Shown here: in pieces, positions 54,378 to 63,184 of the stretch | Layout: the number at the start of each line of letters is the position of its first letter | Numbering within the stretch: the first letter of the stretch is position 1 | Assembly (NCBI GenBank): GCA_963763135.1 | Contig: CAVXNJ010000011.1 | Coordinates: 133,842-197,841, forward strand | Direction of reading: 5' to 3' | Source of the DNA: JANMZO01 sp963763135 | Lineage (GTDB): Bacteria; Actinomycetota; Acidimicrobiia; Acidimicrobiales; JANYDT01 | Length of the DNA stretch: 64,000 nucleotides | Notes under the pieces: model-generated | What the model was told of the DNA's origin: nothing | Database searches by the model: none | What the model saw: only the letters and a program-made list of their open reading frames with translations | Position numbers and translations under genes: made by a program

Positions 54378-57300
54378 ATGACGATCCGGCTTTTGGGCTC
54401 GGTTGAGTTGCTGGACGATGACGGCACGCCGGTCAAGTTTCGAAGTCCGAGTTTGCGTCGTGTGTCTTGCTGTGCTCACGGTGCATCGTGGCGCAGCGGT
54501 TTCGGTTGATCGGTTGGCGGAAGTCCTGGGCGTGAGTGTCGGTGCCGTGCGGAGCTTGGTTTCTCGTCTGCGGCAAGCAGTGGGGGAGCGGGTGATTGCA
54601 ACGTCGGCCGACGGTTACGCGTTGGCTTCGGTTGACGTGGACGCTTGGCGTTTCGAGGCAATGTATTCGCAGGCTCGTGGCCTCGGAACGAATGGTGAAG
54701 CTGTGCTGAACGAGGCACTTTCGTTGTGGCGTGGCGACGCGTTTGGCGAGTTTGCATCGGAGGATTGGGCACGTGCTGAGGCGGCGCGCCTGAACGAGAT
54801 GCGCGCCGATGCGGTGTCGCTCCTGCGATCCGTCGCCGGGCCGGGCCGCCAGGCCGAGATGCAGCGGCCGATTCCGGGCCGTGGCGACATCGCGGATCAG
54901 GACTCTGCTTCGTCGTCGGCGTCGGGGGTTGTCACGTTTCTGTTCACCGACATCGAGGGATCAACGAGCCGGTGGGAACACGAACCTGACACCATGCGTC
55001 AAGCGCTGGCCGACCATGACCGTGTCTTCCACGACGTCGTCGGACGTAACGGGGGATCGATCTTCAAACACACCGGCGATGGTGTGTGCGCGGTGTTCTC
55101 GGCTCCGCGCGAGCGCGCTCCTCGCTGCGATCGAGGCACAGCGTGCTCTCGGATTGCCGGTGCGTATGGGCGTTGCGACGGGGGAGGCCGAGCGGCGTGA
55201 CGGCGACTTCTTCGGGCCGTCGTTGAACCGTGTGGCGCGGATAATGGGGGCGGGTCACGGCGGTCAGGTGCTCGTTGCGTCGTCGACCGCGGAGTTGGTC
55301 TCCGGTGTTGAGCTTGTGGATCTCGGTTTGCATCGCTTGCGTGATCTGGTGGATCCGGTGCACCTGTTCCAACTTCACGCCGAAGGGCTGGCGTCGGAGT
55401 TTCCTGCATTGCGGACGGCGAGACGCCGTGGGAATCTTCCGGTCGCGGCTTCGAGCTTCGTCGGTCGTGTGCGGGAGCTTGCGGTGGTTCGTGAAGCACT
55501 CGGCGAGCATCGCCTCGTGACGATCATTGGAGTCGGCGGCATGGGCAAGACCCGCCTCGCGGTCGAGGTGGCGGCCGTGTTCGACGATTGTCCCGATGGT
55601 GCCTGGTTGGTTGAGTTGGGCGGGGTCAACGACCCGGACCAGGTCACCGTGACCGTGGCCGCCGCGTCGGGATCAACGCCGACCAGCCCAATGCCGCTAT
55701 GCAAGGAATCACGAATTGGTGTGAAGCGCACCGTGCCCTCATCATCCTCGACAACTGTGAGCACGTCCTGGCGAGCATCGCATCCTTAGTCGCGGACATC
55801 AACGGCCGGGCTTCGCATTGCGTGCTTCTGGTGACCAGCCGGGAGCCGCTGCTTGTGAGCGGTGAGCATGTAATCGGGCTTGGGTCGCTCGGGCTATCGG
55901 CCGGTAACGATGCTTCTGACTCCGGTTCCGCTGACGATGATGCGGTCACGTTGTTCTTGGCGACGCGCTCGTGACGAGTCTCCGGATTTTGATGCAAGCG
56001 ACCGCGATGCGATAGCCGAAATTTGCCGGCGGCTCGATGGCATCCCGCTCGCGATTGAGCTCGCCGCTGCGCGGATGCGGACGCTGTCGCCGCGCGAAGT
56101 AGCCGACCGGTTGCACGAGCGGTTTCGCCTGTTAACTGGCGGGCGGCGTTCGGTCGTTGAGCGGCACAAGACGCTGCGGGCGACGGTGGACTGGTCCTAT
56201 GACCTGCTCGACGAGCGTCAAAGGATTCTGTTTCAGCGGATGTCCGTGTTCGCCGGCCCGTTCGATATCGACGACGCTCGTGGCGCATGCACGGGGACCG
56301 ATCTTGAGGGCCTCGATGAGTACGAGATCATCGACCTTCTCGGATCGCTCGTCGATCGGTCGCTCGTCACGATGCGAGCCGGTGACCTTCCGTATCGAAT
56401 GCTCGAGACACTCCGGGCCTATGGCATCGAGCGGCTGGACTTGACCGGTGCCGTAGACGACGCCAGACGCGCCCATGCCGAGCAGATCCGCAACCGGGCG
56501 GCAGCCGATCGAGCCAGGTCGATCGGGCCCGCCGACGCTTTGATCCTGCGGCGGCTGCCCCCGCAACTCCCGGACTACCAACGCCGCGGTGACGTGGGCG
56601 TTAGATCACGACGTGCCGGAGTTGGCGATCGATATCCTCGCAGACCACATCGGAGCCTTCGGGTTTACGAACGATCTCGTGTTTCGATCGGTGCTCGGAT
56701 CGACACCGTGGTTCCGCACGGAGATGTGGCGCCTGCCTGACCTCGGTTGGCCCGCGAGTGTCGACAGCGCCCATCGCGTCCGGGCGTTGAGCCTCGCCTC
56801 AAACGTGCTCGGCTGGTTCGATTTCACGACCGCCATTGCACTTGTCGACCGGGCGCTGGCGCTAAACCCTGACGATGTGCCCTCCATGCAGATGCGCGTT
56901 ACATGGGGGTATCTCCAAGGGGAGACCGGTGGCAACATGGAGATGGCGCGTCGGGCCTTGTCGCTCTGCGGTGACAATCGCCCGGAGCGTCTTGGGTGTT
57001 ACCAGTCGCTTGCTGTCGGATTGCTAAGCGCGGGTCACCTTGAGGAAGCGCTGTCGATCGCGCGTGACCAATTGGCCTGGGCGAATCGCATAGCCTCCGA
57101 CGTGGCGCGTGCGTTTTCGTTTTCAATGAGCGGCGTCGTCCAATTCCTTCAGGGAGATGCTGCCGCAGCGATCGTCGACCTCGAGGAGGGCATACGACTG
57201 GCCCGAGCCACAGGTTTTCGCCACTACATTGCCGAGTTCAACCGTTTGCGCGTGTTGCAGGTTCTTTCCGTTGAACGCGCCCGTGTGGCGGCCATCGACG

Positions 57301-57608
57301 TCATCGAATTCGCACTAGAGACCGGTGACGAGCGGGCCCTGCAAAATCCGTGTGCCCACGCAACCGCGATACTCACGCGGTTCGGGGCATTCGAGCAGGC
57401 GGTGGTGCCGTCGATGAACGTTCGCCAAAACGCGATCCTGCCCGGCGCTCGCGAAGTCTTCGTCCCCGCGCTCGCCATACTCGAAGAAAACCTCGGACCC
57501 CGACTCGACAAGCTCCGGCAAGAAGCCGCGTCGCTGTCCTTCGTCGAGGTAATGCAGACCACGCTCGCTAGCCTCCACTCGGTGAGTGGATGGACCCCGG
57601 TCGAATGA
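54378..57608 (+). pseudogene. Multidomain regulator: BTAD/wHTH, class III cyclase, NB-ARC ATPase, TPR; multiply frameshifted
   Basis: Reading frames join to one protein of about 1,075 residues. The parts are: OmpR-like wHTH plus BTAD-type start (MTIRLLGSVELLDDDGTPV, VDRLAEVLGVSVGAVRSLVSRLR), a class III cyclase (VTFLFTDIEGSTSRWE, KHTGDGVCAVF, SLNRVARI), an NB-ARC ATPase (VGGMGKTRLAVEVA, LIILDNCEHV, LDGIPLAIELAAARM) and a helical TPR-like end with WALDHDVPELAIDI. Breaks are near 54,467, 55,108, 55,690, 55,965 and 56,595. Intact relatives are common in actinobacteria. The Lys-Thr-Gly-Asp motif indicates ATP as cyclase substrate if active. Confidence 0.7.
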
Positions 57609-57642
57609 CTCTCTTGGCACACCTTCACGTGGCGAGGCCCCA

Positions 57643-57680
57643 CGACCGTTATTGACTGGAACTACGCGCCCCGCGCGCCC
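57643..57680 (+). repeat. Dispersed GC-rich repeat, copy 1
   Basis: 38 bases beginning CGACCGTTATTGACTGGAAC and ending GCGCGCCC align with 61,585-61,624 at about 34 positions. Both lie in intergenic DNA and flank the block holding the RHH, luciferase-like and AbiE genes. Confidence 0.6.
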
Positions 57681-57737
57681 TTTTCGTGCCCTGGAACGGG
57701 GGCTCTTTCGGAGTGCTGGGCTGGACGCGAAGCGTGG

Positions 57738-58091
57738 TCATCGTTCGGATGGCCGTCTTGCGGCTTTGCGAACGGCGACGCTCAGGCGAGTGGAGTCAGG
57801 GCTCAGAGCGATCGGGCGACGCCGCCTGCCAGTCGGCATCTCGATCATGTTGTGACTCGCGCTCGAATCGAGATCCAGCCCGTAGACCTGCTTCAGGTCT
57901 GCGATCACTTGGCGTTCGTGTTCTCCGATCGGGAGCAGCTTGTGGTCTAGGGCGTGCAGCACGATTGACTCGAGCAACTCGCTCATCGAGATGTCGAAGT
58001 AGTCCGCGAGTGCACGGAGCACTTTGAGCATTCGCTTCTCAAGCCGGACACCGGTCTGAACCCGTTCGACCGCGATCTTCTTGTCCGACAC
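57738..58091 (-). CDS. Ribbon-helix-helix-type DNA-binding protein
   Basis: 117 residues from the GTG at 58091 (an ATG at 58145 would cross the operator and is less likely). VQTGVRLEKRMLKVLRALADYFDISMSELLESIVLHAL matches the strand-helix-helix pattern of RHH proteins. The tail is Arg/Ser-rich. It is divergent from a luciferase-like oxidoreductase with a palindrome between them and is its likely repressor. Confidence 0.6.
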   Translation of the reverse strand: MSDKKIAVERVQTGVRLEKRMLKVLRALADYFDISMSELLESIVLHALDHKLLPIGEHERQVIADLKQVYGLDLDSSASHNMIEMPTGRRRRPIALSPDSTRLSVAVRKAARRPSER

Positions 58092-58130
58092 GACGCCGAT
58101 CCTACCGGACTGCTCTCGCCTGGTTGGTTT

Positions 58131-58150
58131 GTACCTAGGTACCAAGGTAC
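58131..58150. promoter_or_regulatory. Operator-like palindrome between RHH and oxidoreductase genes
   Basis: GTACCTAGGTAC (58131-58142) is a perfect 12-bp palindrome, overlapped by GGTACC and followed by AAGGTAC. The cluster of TACC/GGTA half-sites lies 9 bp before the luciferase-like start codon, where binding would block transcription or translation initiation. Confidence 0.65.
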
Positions 58151-58158
58151 GCTCTTGT

Positions 58159-59124
58159 ATGCGACGTTCTCTGTTCTTCCTCCTGGATCACCACCCGAAG
58201 CTCGGGATCCGCGCCGATGCTCGGTTGCGAGCTGCGATCGCCCATGCGAGCGAAGCCGAGCGGCTCGGGTACTCGTGCATCTGGGTGGCCGAGCACCACT
58301 TCCGCCAGCTCGGGCTCGTCCCCAACCCCGCGGTCCTGCTGGCAGCGATGGCAACGCAAACCCGTTCGATCCGCCTGGGTCCGGCGGTCGCGGTCATTCC
58401 CATGAGATCGCCCGTGCTCACGGCCGAGGACTACGCGCTGGTCGATGCCATCTCGGGTGGCCGCCTCAATTTCGGTGTCGGCTCTGGCAACGAGTTCGAG
58501 TTGGCGGGCGTAGGTGTCGCCTACGACGACCGCCGCCAACTGCTTCAGGAAGGTCTCAACGAAATCCTGAACCGCTTCCGTGTGTCGAGTGAGCGCAACG
58601 AGGGCTACGACACGCTGAATGTTCCTGTGTGTCAAGGCCCGCACCCGCCGGTCTACATCGTGGCGCGTAGTGCTGCTGCTGCGGCCGACGTTGGCCGGAG
58701 CGGTCATCACGTCCTGATGTTGGTGACGCCATTGACCGCTGGCCACACGGAAATTAGTGAGCAGTTGAGCGCCTACGAGAACGGCCTGGCCGAGGGCGGC
58801 CACGACAGTGCCACGTGTGATGCGATCGTCGTGGTGTTCGGGCTCGCGGCACCCACAGATCAGGAGGCCCGAGAGCTCGCCGGTCCCGCCCTCGCGCGCG
58901 TGCTGCACTCGATGGCCGGTGTCGATCTCGAACCGGACACGGCTTTCGCCATGCTGCGCGACGCGGACCTCGCTGCGATCGGCTCACCGGACTACATCGA
59001 AGGGTTCCTCGGTCGCCTCGAGAACCTCGGCGTGCGGCACGTCGCCTTCCTCCACGGGTTCGGTGGCCTCGCCGACGACCACGCCCTTCGCAGCATCCGC
59101 CTCCTCGCCGGCCCGGACGCTTGA
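58159..59124 (+). CDS. Luciferase-like oxidoreductase
   Basis: 321 residues from the ATG at 58159, just after the palindrome. LLM features: ASEAERLGYSCIWVAEHHF, RSIRLGPAVAVIPMRSPVLTAEDYALVDAISGGRLNFGVGSGNEFELAGVGV and HPPVYIVARSAAAAADVGRSGHHVL. The AEHHF motif is that of the bacterial luciferase/monooxygenase branch, which uses reduced FMN; F420 is also possible. Substrate unknown. Confidence 0.8.
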   Translation: MRRSLFFLLDHHPKLGIRADARLRAAIAHASEAERLGYSCIWVAEHHFRQLGLVPNPAVLLAAMATQTRSIRLGPAVAVIPMRSPVLTAEDYALVDAISGGRLNFGVGSGNEFELAGVGVAYDDRRQLLQEGLNEILNRFRVSSERNEGYDTLNVPVCQGPHPPVYIVARSAAAAADVGRSGHHVLMLVTPLTAGHTEISEQLSAYENGLAEGGHDSATCDAIVVVFGLAAPTDQEARELAGPALARVLHSMAGVDLEPDTAFAMLRDADLAAIGSPDYIEGFLGRLENLGVRHVAFLHGFGGLADDHALRSIRLLAGPDA

Positions 59125-59227
59125 AGACCGACACTAAACTTCACGGCGACGCTTCCCTGCACACCGGAGTGGGCTGCGGGTAGCAACAGTCGCCCGCACG
59201 CCAGCACGACAATGTGGTGATGCTCAG

Positions 59228-59527
59228 GTGTCGTCGGTGAAGTCGGATTCGTTGGTCACCGGGATCGAGATCGCAGCTGATGGGAAGTCCGCACTTCTGC
59301 GGACAGGAAAGACCCTTCCGTTTGACGATCCGTCGGCAAAGACCGAGTGGACTGCCGCAGAGTTGCTTGAGCGGCTGGCAATCGTTGAACCCATCGAGAC
59401 CGATGACGAGGTTCGGGTGACGCACTTCAGCGAGATGGAAGAACGTGGCCGCATCCACCTTTCGCTACTGGGTGCCCGGGGCATAGCCAAGCGACCGCAC
59501 GCTTTCCGGCCGCCGCCTCGCGTCTGA
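59228..59527 (+). CDS. Hypothetical protein
   Basis: 99 residues from a GTG. The sequence has a balanced composition (LVTGIEIAADGKSALLRTGKTLPFDD, then EWTAAELLERLAIVEPIE) and a Pro/Arg tail. No family recognised and no clear ribosome site; retained because codon use looks coding. Confidence 0.4.
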   Translation: MSSVKSDSLVTGIEIAADGKSALLRTGKTLPFDDPSAKTEWTAAELLERLAIVEPIETDDEVRVTHFSEMEERGRIHLSLLGARGIAKRPHAFRPPPRV

Positions 59528-59547
59528 TCGAATTGTCTCCGCCTAGT

Positions 59548-60390
59548 TCAGGAGAGCAGGGTATCGACGTAGTCGATCACTGTTTGGAGGAGGTCGGCGA
59601 AGTTGGCCGGGGTTGTTGATTCGAGTCGTTGGTTGCGCCGCCAAGCCGTCCACCGTGGCTGTGCGATAGCGGCGTAACCGCCGAGGACTTGAGCGAGGGG
59701 ACGGATGGTCGACTCGCGGTGTTCGGCGACTCGTTGGATGGCCGTGCGCAGCTCGTCGGGGTCTGGCGGATTGGCGATCAGGGTGTTGATGTCGACGAAG
59801 TCGCGCCAGCGTGTGTTGGCGGTACCGCGTTGTATGGCGGTGACGATCTTCTCGGCGAGGACCATGGCGATCGGGTAGCCGATGAGTCGTATGGGTTCGC
59901 TGCCGAGGAGTCGTGGAAGGGAAACCATGGTCGGTTCGGGCCAGATGGGGTCGCCGACGTTGATGTCAAGGTGGAAGTGGAGTCTGGCGGTGGCGAGTTG
60001 TGCGGTGGCGGTGATACGCACGCCGGAGTAGTCGTCGTCTTCGCGAATGATCTGCGCGCGTAGGGATTCGAGGTCGTAGGTGAGTCCGTCGTCGAGGTGA
60101 ACGGCGAAGACGGTCCGGACCGCTTCGAGCATGGTGTCGATGTCGTTGGCGATCTGTCGGGCGGCGAAGTCGATGTCTCGGGTTGCACGGCGGGCTTCGT
60201 AGGCGGCGAGGAGTACGCCGCCTTTGAGGACGAAGTGGTCGCGTTGATCGGATTGGGTGAGGCGGTCGAGGAAGCCTTCGAGCGCGTAGAGCTGGAGGAG
60301 TTCGTCGGTTGGGCGGCTGTTTGTCTGGGCGAGGCGGCGAAGGTCGAGGAACATGCGCCCAGCGGTCGTCTGTCTGTCTGGCGGTGTCAC
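59548..60390 (-). CDS. abiEii: AbiEii-type nucleotidyltransferase toxin
   Basis: 280 residues from the GTG at 60390, which overlaps the AbiEi stop (GTGA); MFLDLRR at 60354 is an alternative start. FVLKGGVLLAAYEARRATRDIDFAA holds the Gly-Gly and the D-x-D metal site of the AbiEii/DUF1814 family, followed by RIT ... LDINVGDP and PIAMVLAEKIVTAIQRGTANTRWRDFVDINTL. AbiEii toxins are nucleotidyltransferases that block growth; AbiEi represses and neutralises. Known as type IV TA and phage abortive infection systems. Confidence 0.85.
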   Translation of the reverse strand: MTPPDRQTTAGRMFLDLRRLAQTNSRPTDELLQLYALEGFLDRLTQSDQRDHFVLKGGVLLAAYEARRATRDIDFAARQIANDIDTMLEAVRTVFAVHLDDGLTYDLESLRAQIIREDDDYSGVRITATAQLATARLHFHLDINVGDPIWPEPTMVSLPRLLGSEPIRLIGYPIAMVLAEKIVTAIQRGTANTRWRDFVDINTLIANPPDPDELRTAIQRVAEHRESTIRPLAQVLGGYAAIAQPRWTAWRRNQRLESTTPANFADLLQTVIDYVDTLLS

Positions 60391-60965
60391 AGGAGGATCT
60401 CGAGTGCTTCTCGTATGGGTCGTTTCGCGGCGGGGAACGAGGATGCGAGTCGAAGGAGGTCGGAGGGTTGCGATCCTCGCTGGGCGAGCCACTTTCGGAG
60501 GGCGCCGACTGCTTGCTCGGTCCCGTAGATGTGGCGGAGCCGGAAGGCGTCGATGATGCATCGGCGGGGTCCGTAGAGGTGGATGTGTAGGCCGGCGCCG
60601 ATGTCGAGTTCCGTGCGGTCGATGTCGAAGGTCGTGGCGTCGAATCGGTGCCAGCGGACCGGGGCGGTGGTTCGGGGTTGTCGGAGTTCGCGTGGCAGGG
60701 CGATGTCGAGGACGGCGGGGATCTCGTCGGTGAGTCGTTGTCGGGCCAGCGCTGACGTGAGACACAGGGTGGCCTGGGGTGCTCGGATGGCGATCTCAAG
60801 GAGGTCGTGGTCGGCGTCGAGGCCGGGTCGGATGAAGATCCCGCGGCCGAGAGTCTCAATGCGTGCGGCGTCGCGCCACTCGTATAGCTGACGGTCGGAG
60901 ATGCCTTGGGCACACGCGTCTGCGTGCGTGAACACGAGCGGGAGCTCCTCAACCGTGACTGCCAT
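60387..60965 (-). CDS. abiEi: AbiEi-type antitoxin
   Basis: 192 residues from the ATG at 60965 (another ATG at 60983 adds six). The N-terminal winged helix (FTHADACAQGISDRQLYEWRDAARIETLGRGIFI) and the C-terminal antitoxin domain (RRCIIDAFRLRHIYGTEQAVGALRKWLAQRG) are typical of AbiEi. It binds its own promoter; inverted repeats directly upstream fit. Confidence 0.85.
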   Translation of the reverse strand: MAVTVEELPLVFTHADACAQGISDRQLYEWRDAARIETLGRGIFIRPGLDADHDLLEIAIRAPQATLCLTSALARQRLTDEIPAVLDIALPRELRQPRTTAPVRWHRFDATTFDIDRTELDIGAGLHIHLYGPRRCIIDAFRLRHIYGTEQAVGALRKWLAQRGSQPSDLLRLASSFPAAKRPIREALEILL

Positions 60966-60976
60966 GTATGAAAGTG

Positions 60977-61001
60977 TAGCCACTGATTGGCTATCTGGCT
61001 A
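60977..61001. promoter_or_regulatory. AbiEi operator
   Basis: TAGCCA (60977-60982), five bases, TGGCTA (60988-60993), then a third half-site TGGCTA (60996-61001). The array starts 12 bp upstream of the antitoxin ATG, as expected for an autoregulated AbiE promoter. Confidence 0.65.
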
Positions 61002-61476
61002 CGAATTCATTCAGTGCTGCCATGGGTGGTCCGGACGAGTCGTTCTTGGACGAGTCGCTCAGCCCTGTCACCGCGGTCGGCTAGGTCGAGCCGGGCGACG
61101 AGAAGGGAGCGACCCCGGGGTTTGTGGAGGTCGAGGTTCGCTCTGCAGGGTCGAACCGCACCACATCGGCGTTGGTGAGTCCTTAAAGGCTGCATGCACG
61201 GAAGGAGGTGCATATCGAGGTCGTCCTCCGTGATGCCGTGCTGCAGCCCGTCATGATCAGCAACCTTGAGGCCACCGGACACGGGTGGCCATCTTGGAGT
61301 TGCGGTCCGGTTTGTCTCCGCACCTTCGGCGGCATGGCGGTGAAGTGGCGGGAATCGTGCCCCCGTCCGCGGCTTCACGTTTGCCCAGCTCAGGGCACGT
61401 GCCGCGCCCGTGGGGTGGAGGGGGAATAAGGACGGAACAATTTCAATGCATTGTGCCTGGTCAGAGGCACTATTTT

Positions 61477-61502
61477 GTGGAGGTGGGGGGAATCGAACCC
61501 GC
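61477..61502 (-). other. tRNA/tmRNA 3'-end-like fragment (possible attachment-site remnant)
   Basis: On the minus strand the 26 bases read GCGGGTTCGATTCCCCCCAC and then CTCCAC: a T-loop GTTCGAT with its stem and an acceptor-like CACCTCCA as in tmRNA and some tRNA-Ser 3' ends. No matching upstream tRNA body is present on this strand. Such fragments are left where integrative elements use RNA genes as attachment sites. Confidence 0.45.
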
Positions 61503-61584
61503 TCTGTGTGGTCGGCGTCGTGGCTGGTCAGAGCATGTTTGACCAGGTCAGGGCACTTTTTCGTTCGCCGTTATTCGCGTTTCG

Positions 61585-61624
61585 CGACCGTTGTTGACCG
61601 GAAATACGCGCCCTTCGCGCGCCC
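61585..61624 (+). repeat. Dispersed GC-rich repeat, copy 2
   Basis: CGACCGTTGTTGACCGGAAA and on to GCGCGCCC; aligns with 57,643-57,680 with one two-base gap. Flanks the AbiE side of the block. Confidence 0.6.
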
Positions 61625-61741
61625 TCGCGCCTCGCCCCTGCGGTCGGGCAAGAGAAGGCTCCCGCACGAGCACGGTCAGCGTTCCCGTCGGGTGTGAGGG
61701 TTTGGATTCGGATGGTGCTTGTTCAGGTGCCCGGCTCGTCA

Positions 61742-62145
61742 CTAGCGAATCAACCACTTCCGCAAGACCTTGACCGGCCAAGGACCTTCGTCACTTCGGT
61801 AGGACTCTGAAATGTACTTAGCTACCGATTTCGACCGAATGAGAGCGAGTACAAACAAAACTATTGCTACCACCCAGGTCGCATTCAGCAAAACGAGCGT
61901 GACGCTAGCTGAGCCATTCGAAGTCCACGATCGCAACACGGTAGCGAGACTGACCAGACGACGAATAAACCAACCCAAGCAAGGAGCAACAATCCTGCCC
62001 CGAAGGCCAGCCAGCCCTTCCGGGCAGAACGGCTGCTGCTCTTTAGCACCCCCTGCGAGTACCCGAGAATTGCACTCAGACTCAGAATCGACGGGCCCCC
62101 AGCCAACTTCAGAAGTTGCTCAGCGGTATCAGTAGCTGTAGCCAT
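61742..62145 (-). pseudogene. Two-helix membrane protein, frameshifted
   Basis: From the ATG at 62145 (MATATDTAEQLLKLAGGPS) the frame includes a first membrane helix (WLAFGAGLLLLAWVGLFVVWSVSL) and then breaks near 61,945. The neighbouring frame continues ATVLRSWTSNGSASVTLVLLNATWVVAIVLFVLALIRSKSVAKYISES to 61,742. Joined, it is about 134 residues with two helices. It begins 3 bp after the preceding gene stop. Function unknown. Confidence 0.55.
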
Positions 62146-62148
62146 GAT

Positions 62149-62696
62149 CTACTTCTTAGGTAGAAGGTCCTTTGGAAAGTCGTCTGAAACGGCCACCCGC
62201 CATGGCTTGGAAGTGTCACCGAGCAAAACGGAAACAGGTATCCCTACACGTTCGAGGTATGCGACAGAGCGTCTCGTCGATCTTCGGAGGTAAGGACGAT
62301 TGCGGTGCCCGTAAATTCAGCAGTCTTCTCTCGGCCGTCCTGCCGTGCGCCACGGAGCGACCAGTCAAGCGTCAGAGCATCAGTGTCGTCACTATATGTA
62401 GCAAGGAGCGTCGTCCGCATGGAGCGGGCTGTCGACTGACTTACTCGGAACAACGCCTGAATCTCGAAGTCTTCGATCACACGCCCTAACTGACGGCTGA
62501 CCTCTATCAGCACGAGCGAGCGTTCTGCCGTGAGGCTCGTAGGAACCGGTCCGTCGCCAACGGTTCGACGGAAACCGGAGGCAGCCAGGGCTGCCAAGTA
62601 CGCCTCCACGAGCTTCTTGGGGTCACACCTCACGCCTACACGCCGAGCGATGACCGCCTCTAGCCTGACAAGTTCTTCGCCGCTAAGTCCCACCAT
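62149..62696 (-). pseudogene. Uncharacterised helical/HTH-like protein, frameshifted
   Basis: The ATG at 62696 gives MVGLSGEELVRLEAVIARRVGV ... VIEDFEIQALFRVSQSTARSMRTTLLATYSDD. It breaks near 62,265; one base inserted there yields SVAYLERVGIPVSVLLGDTSKPWRVAVSDDFPKDLLPKK to the TAG at 62,149. About 182 residues. The helix pair around FRVSQSTARSMRTTL resembles a DNA-binding HTH. It is flanked by a PIN-like remnant and a membrane protein in one minus-strand unit. Confidence 0.5.
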
Positions 62697-62734
62697 GGTT
62701 CCAGTTTAGTCGGACGAGATAGCCCGTCACGGTT

Positions 62735-63140
62735 CTAACGACGATAGACCGACACCGTTCGGCCCAACACGGCACCGACAGTCTCGAAATCAGCGTCAGT
62801 CGTCAGGATTGTCGCATCGGCCGGGCACTCCAAGCCGATCAACACATCACCAATCGGCCAACAGAGCCGCTCTCCAATGGCCGACCTGCCGACGAAGAAT
62901 TCGGTCTCAGAATCTGCAATTTCCGCCAGTCGATCCTTTTGTCGTTGTCGATCTGGACGAAGACCATCGGCAATCGGCTTAAGGCTGGTAAGCCTGACGA
63001 CAATGCCGCCCGAACCTCACAGGTGCGAGTTCTCTTGTTGCAGGTCGGCGCCGACTTCCGCCTCGACTGGGTTGTCAGCGACGCTGCAATCGAGGGATCT
63101 AATGAAGCCGTTCTGGTGGCGAACATCTACACGATCATCG
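62735..63140 (-). pseudogene. PIN-domain-like protein fragment
   Basis: The last frame before the TAG at 62,735 reads FFVGRSAIGERLCWPIGDVLIGLECPADATILTTDADFETVGAVLGRTV, like the end of VapC/PIN proteins where T-T-D holds an acidic active-site residue. Upstream codons fall in different frames and no start is seen; the gene runs into the chimeric junction. Probably broken by indels and by the contig join. Confidence 0.4.
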
Positions 63141-63184
63141 TAAGACGTTCCGAAAATGAAGAAGCTAAAATTCATCATTCTGCG

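Larger units (their letters stand above)
61003..61741. other. Intergenic region with tRNA/tmRNA fragment and repeats, no gene
   Basis: About 740 bp between AbiE and a broken membrane-protein gene. It holds a T-arm-like fragment (61,477-61,502), several short GGTCAG(A/G)G repeats around 61,459-61,555 and the second copy of a dispersed repeat. I found no supported protein gene. Confidence 0.5.

Noticed and set aside
61477..61555. Complete tRNA gene on the minus strand
   Set aside because: Only the T-arm and acceptor-like 3' part can be drawn; no anticodon arm or 5' acceptor strand fits in the preceding 75 bases.
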